Source: Manduca sexta (Eukaryota > Arthropoda > Insecta > Lepidoptera > Sphingidae). From it: DNA of 64,000 nt. The stretch covers positions 1,099,116 to 1,163,115 of the forward strand of contig NC_051121.1 of assembly GCF_014839805.1 (NCBI RefSeq), written 5' to 3'. A program made the translations under genes and the position numbers. This document shows positions 24,687 to 37,150 of this stretch, piece after piece. Below the pieces are notes generated by a model. The model made no database searches. It was not told the DNA's origin and saw only the letters and a list, made by a program, of their open reading frames with translations. Every line of letters begins with the position of its first letter. The first letter of the stretch is position 1.

Positions 24687-24830
24687 TTATTTATTTATTT
24701 ATTGAACTTTATTACAGAGTATAAAGGCGGACTTAACGTCGAAGGCATTTTTACCAGTCTACCGTTAGGTGGTGCAGAGACTAAAGAAGGTGTACACAAC
24801 GAGAGAGGGTAGTGGACTAAATTCTTATGT
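24687..24830 (-). mobile_element. Probable LINE 3' tail with TTTA run
   Basis: TTATTTATTTATTTATTGAACTTTATTAC followed by GGCGGACTTAACGTCGAAGG and CTACCGTTAGG resembles reverse-oriented LINE tails. Family not assigned. Confidence 0.45.
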
Positions 24831-24840
24831 TGGTCGATAT

Positions 24841-25085
24841 TTTTTTTTTATATGGGCATGATAAAGTGTCCCCACTGCACCTGATAGTAAGTGGCATAGG
24901 GTCCAATAGATGGTCCATTGACGAGAGATGATTACCCCTCGACAGTCGACACAATTATGCCGGCCTGTTCAGACCGGCTATACAGGCTGATCCGGGAAAG
25001 CGACACACTGACGTGGGCTACTATGGCGGGTTTTAAAAGCTTGTGTACGGTGGTCGCTGTCCGGGCGGATACAGAATATATCCTA
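24841..25085 (-). mobile_element. Repeat D retroposon tail
   Basis: The left edge is a T run, so the element is on the minus strand with a poly(A) end. Shared features of the family are CACTGCACCTGATGGTAAGTGG, an inverted GTCGACTG/CAGTCGAC hairpin, TTATGCCGGCCTGTT and GGGCGGATATAAAATATAT. Two antiparallel frames of 63-91 codons here are produced by the repeat itself and recur at other copies, but show no protein family. Confidence 0.8.
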
Positions 25086-25860
25086 GCACATCTAAAAATA
25101 TTTAGAGTTTGGATTATATTCAATAAACACGCGGGTCTTATGAATTCTTATGAATCCAAAATATTTTTATTTGTTCTTTTGTACTTTACATGAATTTATT
25201 GTGATTACTTTGTCTAGTATTGCATCATAACGTCTGCATCGCTGTAAATATATTTTATTTGATACTGGTAATTTATAATTAGCTTAAGGTAGTCTGATAA
25301 ATAAAATTAATGTTTAAATTAATTAATCTACGAATGCTATGCATGTCTATAATTATTGTAAACGCTTATTCTTAACTTATGCTACTAAAATTAATATTTG
25401 TGTTTGCAATGTTGATATGCTGAATAATGAATAAATAAGTAGTAGATAGTATTAATAAAATATTTTTCCGACCTCTTCAGATATACAAAATATATTAACA
25501 TTCTAAAAAGGTCAGCTAGATATTTTTAGACCGTGTACTGGTAAAACGATAAAAAGGTAAATTCGAATTTCGAATGCCCATAAAAATAAATCTGATAATT
25601 TTACGCGCGAAAAATGGAATATGGTGCCGTTAGATTTTTTTATTTATGTGACGGCGAAGGATGTCCCTAAGGCGCACCTTTCAATAAATTTTGGAAACGA
25701 TGCCCCGCAAAGGGTTTTATTGGTTAGTTCTTGGGAGATAGTTGCCAGTATATGGAATGTTTTTATGGGTTTTTTTTATTTTGTTGAAATTGGGTGTACC
25801 TGTTGCAACTTCTTCTACCCTTTAGGGATAAAAGCCGTAACTGTGTACACTTAAGGCTAA
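25086..25860. other. Unassigned DNA upstream of the Penelope-like fragment
   Basis: Contains a 77-codon frame (25621-25854) in the same phase as the Penelope fragment but ended by two stops. Its sequence does not look like reverse transcriptase. Confidence 0.5.
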
Positions 25861-26298
25861 CAATTTGCAAAAGTTGAACGTTCCGGCTGTATAAGAGGAG
25901 TCATTGACAAGATTGGCTATATCCTGAAGCTTGCTTCCATCAAAAATTATTTTAAGCCGCCTAAGAAGATTAGTCAATTTTTACCACCTGTCAAGTGCCA
26001 TATACCTTTTCAAGAACCGGGAGTATACAAGATAGATTGCAACTGTGGCCTCTCTTATATAGGCCAAACAAAAAGTAATGTAGGCAGCCGCGTAAAAGAA
26101 CATATAGCTGATGTAAAACATCGACGTTATACGAAGTCTGCAGTTACTGAACATTTTGAAGAAGGCTACAACTATTATCTGCGGCTAGATAAGCCACAAA
26201 ACCTTGCCAAAGAACATCGATTCCTACCTAGGATGATTCGCGAGGCTATCGATTGCTTATTTTTCTCACAGAACTTTGAAATAGGACGATGGCAGTAA
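25861..26298 (+). pseudogene. Penelope-like element, C-terminal GIY-YIG endonuclease fragment
   Basis: An open frame of 145 codons after two in-frame stops (TAA 25852-25854 and 25858-25860), with no usable ATG at its start, ending TAA at 26296-26298. It contains GVYKIDCNCGLSYIGQTKS followed by SRVKEHIADVKHRR, the GIY-YIG nuclease core with the Cys-rich insertion seen in Penelope-like retroelements. A C-terminal EHRFLPRMIREAI helix and a tryptophan-containing end follow. The nuclease nicks target DNA for reverse transcription. The reverse transcriptase that should precede it is absent, so this is a 5'-truncated copy. The frame is open over the whole nuclease domain, so decay is mild. Its 3' non-coding part may extend to about 26.5 kb. 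Confidence 0.88.
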
Positions 26299-29200
26299 GA
26301 TGATTCCAAAGTTAGATGGTAATCTTTTAAATTTTATAGTACTGCTGGAAATCAGTGCTGTTTAACAGATTATATTGAGCTGGTAATCCTTTTTACCACC
26401 CATATTGCAACCCATTGTAAATTGTAATTAATTGTGCACCTTTTTTAAATATTATATTATAAATTTCTATATGCTTTTATGTGTGTGTAGTGAAATAATG
26501 GGTCTGTAACTGATTTTATACTTTGTTGGCAGTCGTGTGGAAAAATATTATTTATAATTACTTCGCCAGGCCTTTTTCAACAAGGTCTTTGATATCTTTA
26601 GAGCCTATGTTGATTATGATGAGTGATGTGACTACAATATATCAAGTCTACAGATCCAAACTAAAAAACGATCCTTTTGTCCTTTAATTTATCTAGAATT
26701 GCTCATCTTACTCCAAACTTGGCAACACTAAATAAATATTCAACAGCGTATAAATGAGCATGTCCACACGCCGGGGTGACCGCGGACATTCATAGATCGT
26801 AAACCGGTCACAATCCCACCTTACGTCCTGAGGGAGAGCTCTTATCAAAACATATTCCTGTTCATAATGTATGTGTCAAGTATTAGGAAGTTAATGTTGA
26901 ATATTAGGGACTATGAGATGTTAGTTGTAATTCTTGTTAATGTAAATAAATATTTCGTTTTCGCCACTGGTGATTAAAACTATGATTGTTTATGTCAAAG
27001 TGGATGTTGAGTAATGGTTGTGGTTTGATTTATACTTTGAATCATACCCTGCAAAATATTATTTCGTTTTTACCTCGCCATTGAATCACTGTCATCATCA
27101 TCAGTCACATGAAGTCGACTGCTGAACATAGGCCTCCATTAAAGATTTACAGACGGACTTGTCAAAAGCGGTTTAAAATACAGGTTTTTTAAAACACAAT
27201 GTTCGATAATATCTGCATTAGTTGGGTAACTGTGAAAACTATGTTTGTGTGCTATTTACATTTTAATGAGATCGCACCTTCAGCGTAAGCGAATAAGATA
27301 GCAATTTAATTTAAAGCAAAAAATACACGTAGGCAGAATCCCTACGCTTTCCTTGCGTTAAGCCTCAAAACGTATAAAAAACTCAAGGGCTTAGTTGTTA
27401 ATTAGATGCGTCTCGCAAGGTTTTCACGGGCCCCGTCCATAATTATAAATTGTTGGGCTAATACAGGGCTTTGCATATGGTCGTGTCTCGCAATCCACGG
27501 ACCCTTGTCAAGGGCTCGAGATGCCCAGTCTGGGTAGAGGGCCTCAGCTAATAGGCATAAAACTGTTGCGTTTTTCTTAACGCTGAATGGCGCGTTTAAT
27601 GCTGTGTTACCATTAATATGCATTAAATTACAAATAATAGTGCCCGATTGTAAAAAATGGACACTAATGAATACCAATAATGAATGTAAAGGATTATTGA
27701 TTAGGGAAGGCAGTTATACGAGCCTACAGCTATAACGTGTGGCACGAAATACAAAGCCGCTACGTCATGTATTTTTTAGTGATACTGGCACCGCAGAGGA
27801 CGAAGTGGGCCTTATATTATACTTAGATAACGTAGATTAAAATGAGTTTTCAAATTAATTATTTATATTTTAATCACTTAACAAGCGTTACAAATATTAA
27901 ACAAAAAATATTTTATATAAAAACGAATCTTTGGTCTTATACGATATTCATAATTTTCATAGATCACAAAACTGTTATAAATATTTTTCTTCTAACTTTC
28001 TTTACATTAAAAGATAATGTGATTTCAAAGAAAACTGAAGCTTAGGTAATCCAGCAGATCTTAGATTATAAATGCATTAAACTTAGCGTTGGGATTAAAA
28101 ATCCTTTTCAAAATTAATTTCACATCTATATTCTCATTACGCTGAATTTTACTAACATAGAATTTACTGCATACAGTAAAAGCAAAACTCAGTTAAAACT
28201 AACTGAAATTTGTTACATTCGCCATCTCCTTTGACAAAATATTTACAAAGAATTCGTTCCTCTTTCGACACTCAAAATAAATGAACGCGATGTGTAAAAA
28301 ACGAGCGGTTTCGCGGCGTGTGTGCACTCTCCCGATGTGTGGAATTAATGTTGTTTATGCAGACTTTTATGAGAAATGTTCAGCCGAGGTGTGGTTAAGC
28401 CGACACACTTTTAATACGGTATTAATGCACGCTCCTTAATATATGACTGTTTGTTTTTGTACTCTTGTGTGTATAGGGTGCTAATTTGCGAAGTCGACGT
28501 ATTTTTCGGAGATTTTGCATTATGGACTTTATTCTGTGCGAGTAATTTTTCGCTTTGGAGTTGTGAGGTTATAATGATATTTCATTTTGTGAATGCAACG
28601 TTGTATCAACGTATAGCTCTAATATAATGGTTTAATAAATAAAAAAAATAGGTATTTATTTTTATTTGTAGGTACTGTAAAATGTTATTTATAAATATAG
28701 AGGTCATACTAGTTGCATGCACATACATCCCTGCCTATTGCGTTTTAACACCTTTAACTTCCAAGATAGTTACCTTCTTCCCTTGGGAGTGATTCCAACA
28801 CATTAATTTTGAATTGCTCTCAACAACCTCAAAGCCTCCGTCTCTATAATTTTTCGAATAAATTTCTGCATCTCTAACACTTGGTTACGAGCTGTTTTAG
28901 AAGCGCGTTTTAAAAAGGCCGACTCTGCACTCTTATTAGAGGCTGAATTTTGGCTGCTTTTGGCAAAGGTTGGCGGATTTGGCAGCCGCGTTTAGTGCCA
29001 CTTATGTCGTCAGCTTGAATTTTGAATTTTGACGGAATTTTATGTAACGGGAATTTAATTAGTAACTTTTTATATGTAGATTGCAATACTGGTTTTGGTT
29101 TCTTTTGGACTGTCTAGAAAAGTGAAAAATGTTTTTTTGTCCATTATTTATAAATATAGTTTATAGGTATCTATAATATAAAGCTTTAAAACAATTTGTT

Positions 29201-29332
29201 TAACTTTTTTTGGTACATGACAATTCATTTATAATTGATTTTAATTAAATTTTGGATTAGACTATTATCTTTATTATTTTATACTCTGAATTAAATTTAA
29301 GTTCATCTCAGAGTTGTAGAAAAATACATTTA
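26299..29332. other. Longest mostly repeat-free stretch
   Basis: Apart from the RTE scrap at 27.1 kb I recognise nothing. 27402-27677 (minus) has a 91-codon frame with no known domain. The non-repetitive character makes this a candidate for conserved non-coding sequence. Confidence 0.5.
27089..27168 (-). mobile_element. RTE-type LINE tail fragments (27.1, 45.1 and 51.0 kb)
   Basis: GTCATCATCATCAGTCACAT then CTGCTGAACATAGGCCTCCA. Similar minus-strand scraps are at 45143-45216 (CACTGCTGAACGGTCTCCCC) and 51014-51083 (ATCATCATCATCAGCTACTG). Confidence 0.7.
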
Positions 29333-29456
29333 TGTGCACTTACATGGTAGAGGAGGTCGCTGGATGCGGGCCGCTTCCAATAGGTCGATCTGGAAATCTT
29401 TGGGGAAGGCCCATGTTCAGCAGTGGAAATCCTTCGGCTGATGATGATGATGAAGA
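29333..29456 (+). mobile_element. RTE-type LINE 3' end with (GAT)n tail
   Basis: GTCGCTGGATGCGGGCCGCT ... TTGGGGAAGGCCCATGTTCA ... GATGATGATGATGAAG. 5'-truncated, as is usual for LINE copies. Confidence 0.78.
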
Positions 29457-30032
29457 CATGGTAAAAATTAAATATATTTAAGGCTTTATACATCTTACTT
29501 TTTAATAAAATTATAAATGCCAAAGATATTTAATAACTAAATATATCCATATTAACTACTCAATGGATTCTATTTAAACTACCCAATGGATTTGGTTGAT
29601 ATTAAACGTATAGCTAAGCCCGGAAAATGCACTAAACGAATTTAATAAAAGAACAAAAACCCTGGGAAAGACAGTCTTACAAATACCCAAACAAAGCTAT
29701 TAATCCCCAATCTTCGTCCCAATACTCGTTGTTATTTCATTTAAACAAACTAATCCCACTATTTATCACTCAACTAAAAGGCTGGTTTAAAGAGCGAATG
29801 GCTTTTGTCTTCCTTAACTCTAAAAAGCAGATTTATGATCTGTTAGCAAGTTGCTAGAGTTTAATTCGAATAGAGCTGTACACCATTTAACTTGCTAACT
29901 TGATAGTCTTGTAATTCCGACGGCGGGTATTCTGGTAGCTACGTTTTGTTGAATGTTATTGTCGATTGACATCTCTTTTGTTTGGATGCGGATTTTAAAG
30001 TCACGTGTGGATTGTAATTTTCTAAAACAAAC

Positions 30033-30273
30033 TATGCATTTATCCCCGAAGTGGTAATGCAGAGGCGCAACCAGGGCGTCCACTTTTCGCTAAGTTGGTT
30101 CCGTCCCATGATGTTAGGAGGAGAGCCTATCGCCACATCGGGCACAAATTCCAGACTTCGGTCTGATACTGAGCAGAAAAACCTAAATATTACTTTGCCC
30201 GAATCGGGATTCGAACTTAGGACCTCAGAGCGCTGAGGTACCGCGCATGCAGTACAACTATGCTACCGAGGTA
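30033..30273 (-). mobile_element. SINE-B, near full-length
   Basis: GCATTTATCCCCGAAGTGG to ATGCTACCGAGGTAG, B box intact. Confidence 0.86.
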
Positions 30274-31987
30274 GTTTGTAATTTTATTTATATGTTAATT
30301 TGTTTAATTTTATATATTGGATAAGAAATGTAATGAATTTCTATTTGTGATCTAATTGTAAAAGAAACATGGGGATGTCACCGTTAAAGAAGTAAAAAAG
30401 GTAAATTACCTCGAAAACGAACTATAGGTACAACTTTATAATTAATTTTTATATGCCATAATAACTTTATTTTCTTTCAGTAAAATTCTTTGTCGAATCG
30501 CGATCTAAGTTATGTTACTTATAATACGCATTTTTATTTGCAAAGCATTGTCAAAGATGACATTTGTCGACGAATCCCATATCGAACTCTCGAGAATTAT
30601 TGCACACTATAACGAATTCAAGTCACGTGGCTATACAGTTAATTGAAGGAGCAAAGTTTCGGAAGCAACAAGTGCGTGGAGCGATGTCTTAGCGTGTGAC
30701 GAGCAAATATTTGCCATGTTAGTTGACCTAGTGGTCAGTATAGATCTGAGGAACTGTTACCTATTAAGCATTGTCCATTTAGCATTGCTTTTACTCAGGT
30801 TCCATATGGGGTAAAGAAACAAATCGTTAAGATCAGTGGGACGAAGACCGTTGGTCGGGTAAGACCGTGTATTAAGATTAATGATAAATTCTGAACAGAT
30901 ACAAAGATGGCAATCCAAAATACGAAATCGTATTTTTTGACTCATGAATTGACATAAATGGAATTATTTTTGGTACGAAGAACATTATTACGTATGTAAT
31001 TTAGGCGGGATTTCTACTTGCATTTTGCATTACGATGTTAAAAACTTCGCAATACGTCCAACTTTGTAATATTTACTCAAATCTGTTGAGGTAAGGTTAT
31101 GGATTATAAATGTTTTACACGATTATTTAATAATATTATAATAAAATAATTGTTTACGTTGTAAACAGTTAAATACAAGATTACATAAATATGCAGTGGC
31201 ACCGGTGTCGAACATAATTTGGAATCAAATTACGATTTAGTAAGAAAACAAACCGCCATCTCAAATATTACTGCGTAGTGTGTGTTATTTGAAAATACTT
31301 ATTGTGACATTATCGCATTTCTATGGAATGTAAGAACGAAAAATAAAAATGAAAGTCTAATCGTACGAAACCCAATACGCTATAGCAAATAGTGGTCTTA
31401 GTGTGTTGGTTGTCTGTGGTGGCGTCCCTGCAAGTGTCAGCTGTCAAGTTTGACATTTGAAAAAGCACACTTCCTCCTTAAAAAATAACTATTAAGTTGG
31501 AACAAAAGAGTTTTATTAAACATAAAACAATACTACCAAACTTCTTACTTTTTTTTTCTGTGAGACAGTGGTAAAATCAAGCAGACAAACATGTCTAAAG
31601 GGAATGTCAGGCGTTTAGTATTTCTGAACCACAGCTTCAAACACACAGTTGGAACACTAAGTAGTGTAACAAGATTATAACTCAGTGCATTTCCAGGATA
31701 AGCAACTCGGTAAGCTAACGGCTTACCCATTACCGTCCTGTTTACGTCTTATGAGCCAAATCCACGCAATTAAAGCAGTAACTTGGAACGCGCTATGATT
31801 GAATGCGCCAAGAGTTAGGAGTATTGCTATTGTTCTACTTAATGTCATCATTATCCGCTCTGTTCTTATATGTTGTGTTTAGTTTGGATTCTTTATGTTC
31901 ATACTTACACATAATATATTACCTATATTATTATGTATTATTAAATCGGAATCGTTATAGTATATTTCGGGCATCTATAAGAATTTT
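30274..31987. other. Unannotated AT-rich DNA
   Basis: Nothing recognised. 29457-30032, 32691-33477 and 33719-34707 are likewise blank. Confidence 0.55.
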
Positions 31988-32200
31988 GTAGGTGTGGAAA
32001 GTCTGTCAACACGAAGGAGGCCAACGTGGTGCACTGAGACCTTAAATCCTCTCAGTAGTAGAGACCCGTTCCCGCAGTGGGATAGTATATAATATAATAT
32101 AAATAATATCAGCCCTGTATTATATACTTGCCCACTGCTGAGCACGGGCCTCCTCTACTACTGAGAGGGATTAGGCCTTAGGATGGTATATAATACAGAG
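31988..32200. mobile_element. Two SINE-A tails in inverted, tail-to-tail arrangement
   Basis: A plus-oriented tail (31988-32095) is followed by a minus-oriented tail (32102-32182), separated by a few AT-rich bases. The second copy ends at TTAGGCCTTAGG. The two form an imperfect inverted repeat. Confidence 0.8.
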
Positions 32201-33477
32201 GTATAATTATAATTTTTGTCAACCGGCACTATTCTAGGATGGCAAATTAAGGACTTAACTCTCTCAAAAGCAGAGATGGTCCATGCTATAAAGTACCACT
32301 GCGTATTTTTTCTAGATATAAATTTGCATATTATAATGATGATCAAACTCTTTGTCAAATTTAATTTATGTGTTTACTTTGAACAAACTACAAAATATCT
32401 TCACAAATTGGCATGGTTATAACATAACAGGTGTAGCTCGCGACTTCACCCACGTGAAAGGCCTTTCTACAAAAAAAATGTAGCGACCTATAGCGCCATC
32501 TATGCGACGTTAGTGCCATCTATTTAAAGAATTGATTAAAAATCTCATGATTTTCTGTAAGAGCAAATTAGTAAAACAACAAGGAGCATATTTGTTAAAC
32601 CAGGATATGATCTACTTATATACCAAATTTTATCCCAATCCGTTCAGCTGTTTCTACATTTACGTCTTACAAACATCCAAACATTATCACCAATTTTTGC
32701 ATTTATGCCGTTAGTATAATGGGAGGCCCATTGCTGGTGCAATTATTGTTTATGTTATGTAGGATTTTGTGTTTTTAATTTTTTATCTTTTTTCCAACAG
32801 TAAACTTCTTTCTTTCTAAGATTAGATTTAAGTAGGCCTACTTTGAAAATACTAAAATAGGAATAGACCTCGTTAATACAAAACATAAAATATTTTTTCT
32901 GAGCCAATCATGTAAGACGGACGGACCATAAATATGGTGCCTTCACTTTTGTCGTATCGCTATAATTAATCTCGCATGAGAAATGGCCGCGATGCAGGCC
33001 GATACTTTGATAAATAGATTCTTGCTCCCTACCAACTCGTTCAGGGTTTGCGGCGTGATATGCTGTGGCTGGAAGCGTCGTTCGATGTTTTTGCCTTTTA
33101 TTTTTACATTAAATAATAATTGGATTCGAGTGTAGGATGCATCTTGTATACGACAGTTCGTCTGAGAAGGTTGCTATTACAAAAGTATAATATCTAGCGT
33201 AATTTCTGCTTGATAAGACTTTATACAGGATCTCACCCTAAGGAACTCAGGGTTTTTACATCTAATAGTTTGTTATTCAAGGATCTGAATCCAGTTAAGC
33301 GGCCTTATTTTGATTTTTAGTATAATAAGGGTTTAAAAATATATCACATTCTATGTTATTTAATATAAGTAATAAAGAGGTAGATGTGTCATTAACACAC
33401 GCAATGAGGCCTCGGAATTGTTTCGATTGGAATGTATGCATACAGTAAGTGTTAACAATATTAACTTTCTTTATACG

Positions 33478-33718
33478 AACCGGGAAAAGTGACCCCACTG
33501 CATCTGATGGAAGTGGAGTAGGGTTCAATAGAATGTCGACTGACAAGAGACGATTATCCCTCGGCAGTCGACATTATTATGCCGGCCTGTTGCAACCGGA
33601 TATATACAGGCTGATCCCGCACGCGATACATTTACGTGGGTAACTATGGCGGGTTTTATCATCTTGTTTACGATGGTCGCTATTCGGGCGGATATAAAAT
33701 ATATCTTACATCCAGCAA
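33478..33718 (-). mobile_element. Repeat D retroposon tail, no T run
   Basis: Same landmarks as the other copies. The hairpin GTCGACTG...CAGTCGAC is intact (33536-33573 region). Confidence 0.8.
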
Positions 33719-34707
33719 CTCGTTCTTGTCCGTATTTGTTGTAATACGTTATGTGTTTTACACGATATGTTAATATAGAAACATGCAAGTCAAAGTGTGT
33801 GTGTGTGCGTACGCAAAAAAATCTGATTAGTTAGAGCACTATTTATCTATATTTTCGAATAGAAATTGTTTGATTAGGAAACAGCATATCTATATTTTCG
33901 TATATCATGTGTTACATCCAGTATTGTCAACGCTTCCCGTCTTGATCCGTGTAACCCCAATTTTCCCTGTACGCGAGCCGCGAAGAAAAAGACCGCCGAC
34001 CAATTTCTGTGAATGATTACATTTATTTACGCGCGATAAATGTAAGGCGCGATATAACATCTATTCATGGCTTCGATTGTCGATTGCAGAAGTACCTCTT
34101 CACCCCCCTGCTCTTTACGAATGGTTTAGCTCTTATGTCACTGGTTTTAAGAGTCAAGCTTTGTACCCGACTGGGTAGTATGGAAGGGATTTTAACACTG
34201 TATACATGTAAATAATACAAATGTATATGTAAGTATGTATGGATATTAGTCTAGCGTTGCTCATATTAAACTGATTTTGACCAATGAGGTGTCCATAGAT
34301 TATTATTGTGAGACGGTTATGGGTTATATTTTTAATGTAATGTAATATTTAGAACGCAACGATTCTTGCGGGTTGCTTGGGGTTAAATAAAAAGGCATTT
34401 ATAGGAATAAATATAGAATATATATCCGTGTTCTAAAAATTAACCTAGAAGTACAATCTAAATATCTGAAAATCTGACTTAAAATTAATTAATATAATAC
34501 AATAAAAATAAATAAAATACAATTTCACTTACAATTAGAACATTTAACGTAGTAACTATAAATTAATAGAATTTGTTAATTAACTACGAGACAATATTGC
34601 TACCCAGAGTTAACGACACAGACCTTCCACGAACGACGGAGTTTTACGATCAATTGTTAATGTTTGATGAAGTTTTGTCCAATCAATTATGCTTTGGTAA
34701 TTTCTGC

Positions 34708-35026
34708 TTAGCCTAGTTGGGCGTGGAACGGACTGCCAAGACGAATGTCCGCAGGTTCAAATCCCAAGGGCACACACCTCTTACTTTTCTAAAAAATCAT
34801 GTGTGTATTCTTTGTGAATTTATCGTTCGCTTTAACGGTAAAGGAAAACATCGTGAGGAAACCTGCACATCTGAGACGATTCTCTATAGGAATTTCGAAG
34901 GTGTGTGAAGTCTACCAATCCGCACTAGGCCAGCGTGGTGGACTAAGGCCTATCCCTCTCAATAGTAGAGGAGGCTCGTGCTTAGCATTGGCCAAGTATA
35001 TAATACAGGGCTGATATTATTATAAT
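34708..35026 (+). mobile_element. SINE-A, near full-length
   Basis: Head TTAGCCTAGTTGG, B box GGTTCAAATCCC, body, then CAGGGCTGATATTATTAT tail. Confidence 0.88.
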
Positions 35027-35140
35027 TTCTGGGGAGTCCTGACGCCATGGCTTAAGATGGCTAAATGCATTTACCACCCTTTCATATAATAAATAATAAG
35101 TTATAATTAGTGTTGTAACGTCACATTTTCAATTACGGAA

Positions 35141-35215
35141 TACACAGGGTGAAAAGTGGGTGCATTAGTGGTCTCTGCCTACCCCTCCGGAGATATAAGG
35201 CGAGATTGTATTGTG
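35141..35215 (+). mobile_element. SINE-B tail fragments (35.1 kb; also 4.75 and 51.6 kb)
   Basis: GTGAAAAGTGGGTGC ... CCTCCGGAGATATAAGGCG is the SINE-B 3' end only. Weaker SINE-B scraps are visible at 4749-4790 and 51593-51640. Confidence 0.65.
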
Positions 35216-35444
35216 TTTAAGACACATCGCTCTCTTAATAAAATAACGACCTATTCCAAAATTGTTAATTTGAGGGAGTAGTCCAATAATTCACTTTTTT
35301 TTTCATGCTTTCGTTTTTGACTTATCGTTAACAATTAAAATTTTATAGCAACTTAAAAAAAGGTCGAAAACAGAAATGAGTTTTGACCACTGCCACAAAT
35401 TAACAATTTTGGTATAGGTCATTGTTTTATTAAGAGAGTGACAT

Positions 35445-35603
35445 ATTTTTTTAATACTAGTACAGGAAAGTGATCGCACTGCACCTGATGGTAAGTGGAG
35501 TGGGATCCAATAAAATGTCGACTGACGAGAGATGTTTATCTCTCGGCACGATTATGCCGGCCTGTTGGAACTGGATATACACAGACTGATCCCAAAACGC
35601 GAT
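35445..35603 (-). mobile_element. Repeat D retroposon tail, 5'-truncated
   Basis: Family sequence up to GGATATACACAGACTGATCC, then unrelated DNA. One hairpin arm is reduced. Confidence 0.78.
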
Positions 35604-36536
35604 CAATTGGTTTTGTTTTTATGATTTTTCCTTAAACGTAAACCTTACAGGTTCCGCCCTGACCGGATCGTGTTTGCAAATTTACAAATAATGTCAGGTC
35701 ATCGAATAACATTGTGATTAATGGCGAAGGTTTGGTTTTGATGTGTACATTGCATTACCTCTCGTAAACAATACAGGTTATTGGAGCTATTGTTATAACA
35801 TCGACAGATTTAAGGTTATGTTTGGGGAAAATAATATAGAATTTAATTACTAAGATTATGATTATGGGTATTTGACCAGTCAACTACTTTGTTCCTATCA
35901 TACTGTATAATATGAAAGCTTTTATAATATTTGACTTCGTAGCTCGTAATGATTTCTTATGTTTACGCGAATGTTAGACATTAAAATTAATCTATTTTAC
36001 GGATTTTATCGCGGTTTTAATTATTTTTTCTCCCGATGTTTCGAAAACTTTGGAGCCTTCATGGTCACGGGGGGGACTGAGGGGATAAAGTTACAATACC
36101 TACCTACATTTTACAATTATACAACTTTTTAATTTTATTTTTTTAGCTATTCGTGGGCCGATCTACGCGGACTGAAGGTGTGTCAACATTCATTGTCATA
36201 TTAGCCAGGTACGCTAAACAAATATGGCGTATGGAACAAACCGAGAATGTGGGTTCTGGGACCCATCTTCCTCTCCGGAGTACATATCTGTTCACGCCTT
36301 TGTGACCGTGATTTATTCGTGGACTATTTGTCGTCTCATGTCGAAGTCGGACAATCGCACCATGCACAATGGACCAGCGCCTTGTTAACCAGTTCCTTAG
36401 TGATTTCGGAGATTCACTCTAATCTTAGTAATTAAGGCATTTCAGCTCTTATGGAGTAGAGTTAGGGTATTATAAAGAATGTTGCCTAAAAAAGGTTGCA
36501 ACAAATATTTGGTAATATTATGTTTTTTGGGTATCG

Positions 36537-36662
36537 GCACTATATACCACTCAGCACACGGGCCTCCCCTTCCATTAACTGTTTAGGCCTTAGTCCACCA
36601 CGCTGGTCTACTGCGGATTGGCAGACTTCACATACCTTCGAAATTCTTATGGAGAGCAAAGG
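36537..36662 (-). mobile_element. SINE-A fragment
   Basis: Tail half only, from CACTATATACCACTCAGCAC to ATTCTTATGGAGAGC. Confidence 0.82.
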
Positions 36663-36833
36663 TATAAACCAAGATAAATATGTTGTTTCATTCAGTACCG
36701 AAATGTAAAAGTGACCCAGTATTAACATTTATTCAAGTAATTTTGTTCTATTTTTTATCAAAGACGTTCTTAAAGGTTACAATGATAGGAAGATGGCAAT
36801 AATTTACACAAATAAGCCTGGCCAGTTTGACGT

Positions 36834-36960
36834 CCTAAGACGTTTCCGGAAGTCTTAGTAAGCGTTCTCGGACAAAAGGCGAGCGGAAGTGGTCCGACCC
36901 GGCCTGCGGTTTCCGGTAAAATGGCCGCCGCAGAACAACAATAGCTCTCTATTCTGGGAT
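36834..36960 (+). promoter_or_regulatory. Promoter-like cluster (ETS-type and YY1/Pho-type motifs)
   Basis: Near-palindrome CTAAGACGTTTCCGGAAGTC (36835 on) containing TTCCGGAA, a second GCGGAAGT at 36893-36900, and AAAATGGCCGCC at 36918-36929. GC-richer than its surroundings. The ATG inside gives only six codons after it before a stop. A GTAAGT donor-like site follows at about 37035. Tentative. Confidence 0.3.
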
Positions 36961-37054
36961 CAGTTGTTATTGAATTTTCCTTAACATTGTTTATTGTTAT
37001 TCAAATATGGTTAGTTAAGTCGCTTTGAATTTACGTAAGTTTGAATCTGACCGT

Positions 37055-37150
37055 CTCGGTGTCTTGGATACGTCACTCGACTATCGTGGAGTCTCAGGTT
37101 CGGTCCCGGGTTGGTTAAAGTTGGGTTTGTTGCTCAATATTCTGGATTCA
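37055..37150 (+). mobile_element. tRNA-headed SINE head fragment
   Basis: TCTCGGTGTCTTGGATACG ... GGTTCGGTCCCGGGTTGG is a SINE-B/C-type head with a recognisable B box. The body is lost after about 37150. Confidence 0.6.

Noticed and set aside
24918..25193. Frames in repeat D as a conserved peptide
   Set aside because: Similar short frames appear at several repeat D copies because the DNA is shared; they are broken differently and have no domain.
27402..27677. 91-codon minus-strand frame as a gene
   Set aside because: No domain, no neighbouring exon signals recognised. Kept only as part of an unannotated unique stretch.
36918..36944. ATGGCCGCC as a protein start
   Set aside because: The frame meets a stop after seven codons. 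Only a regulatory or UTR role remains plausible.
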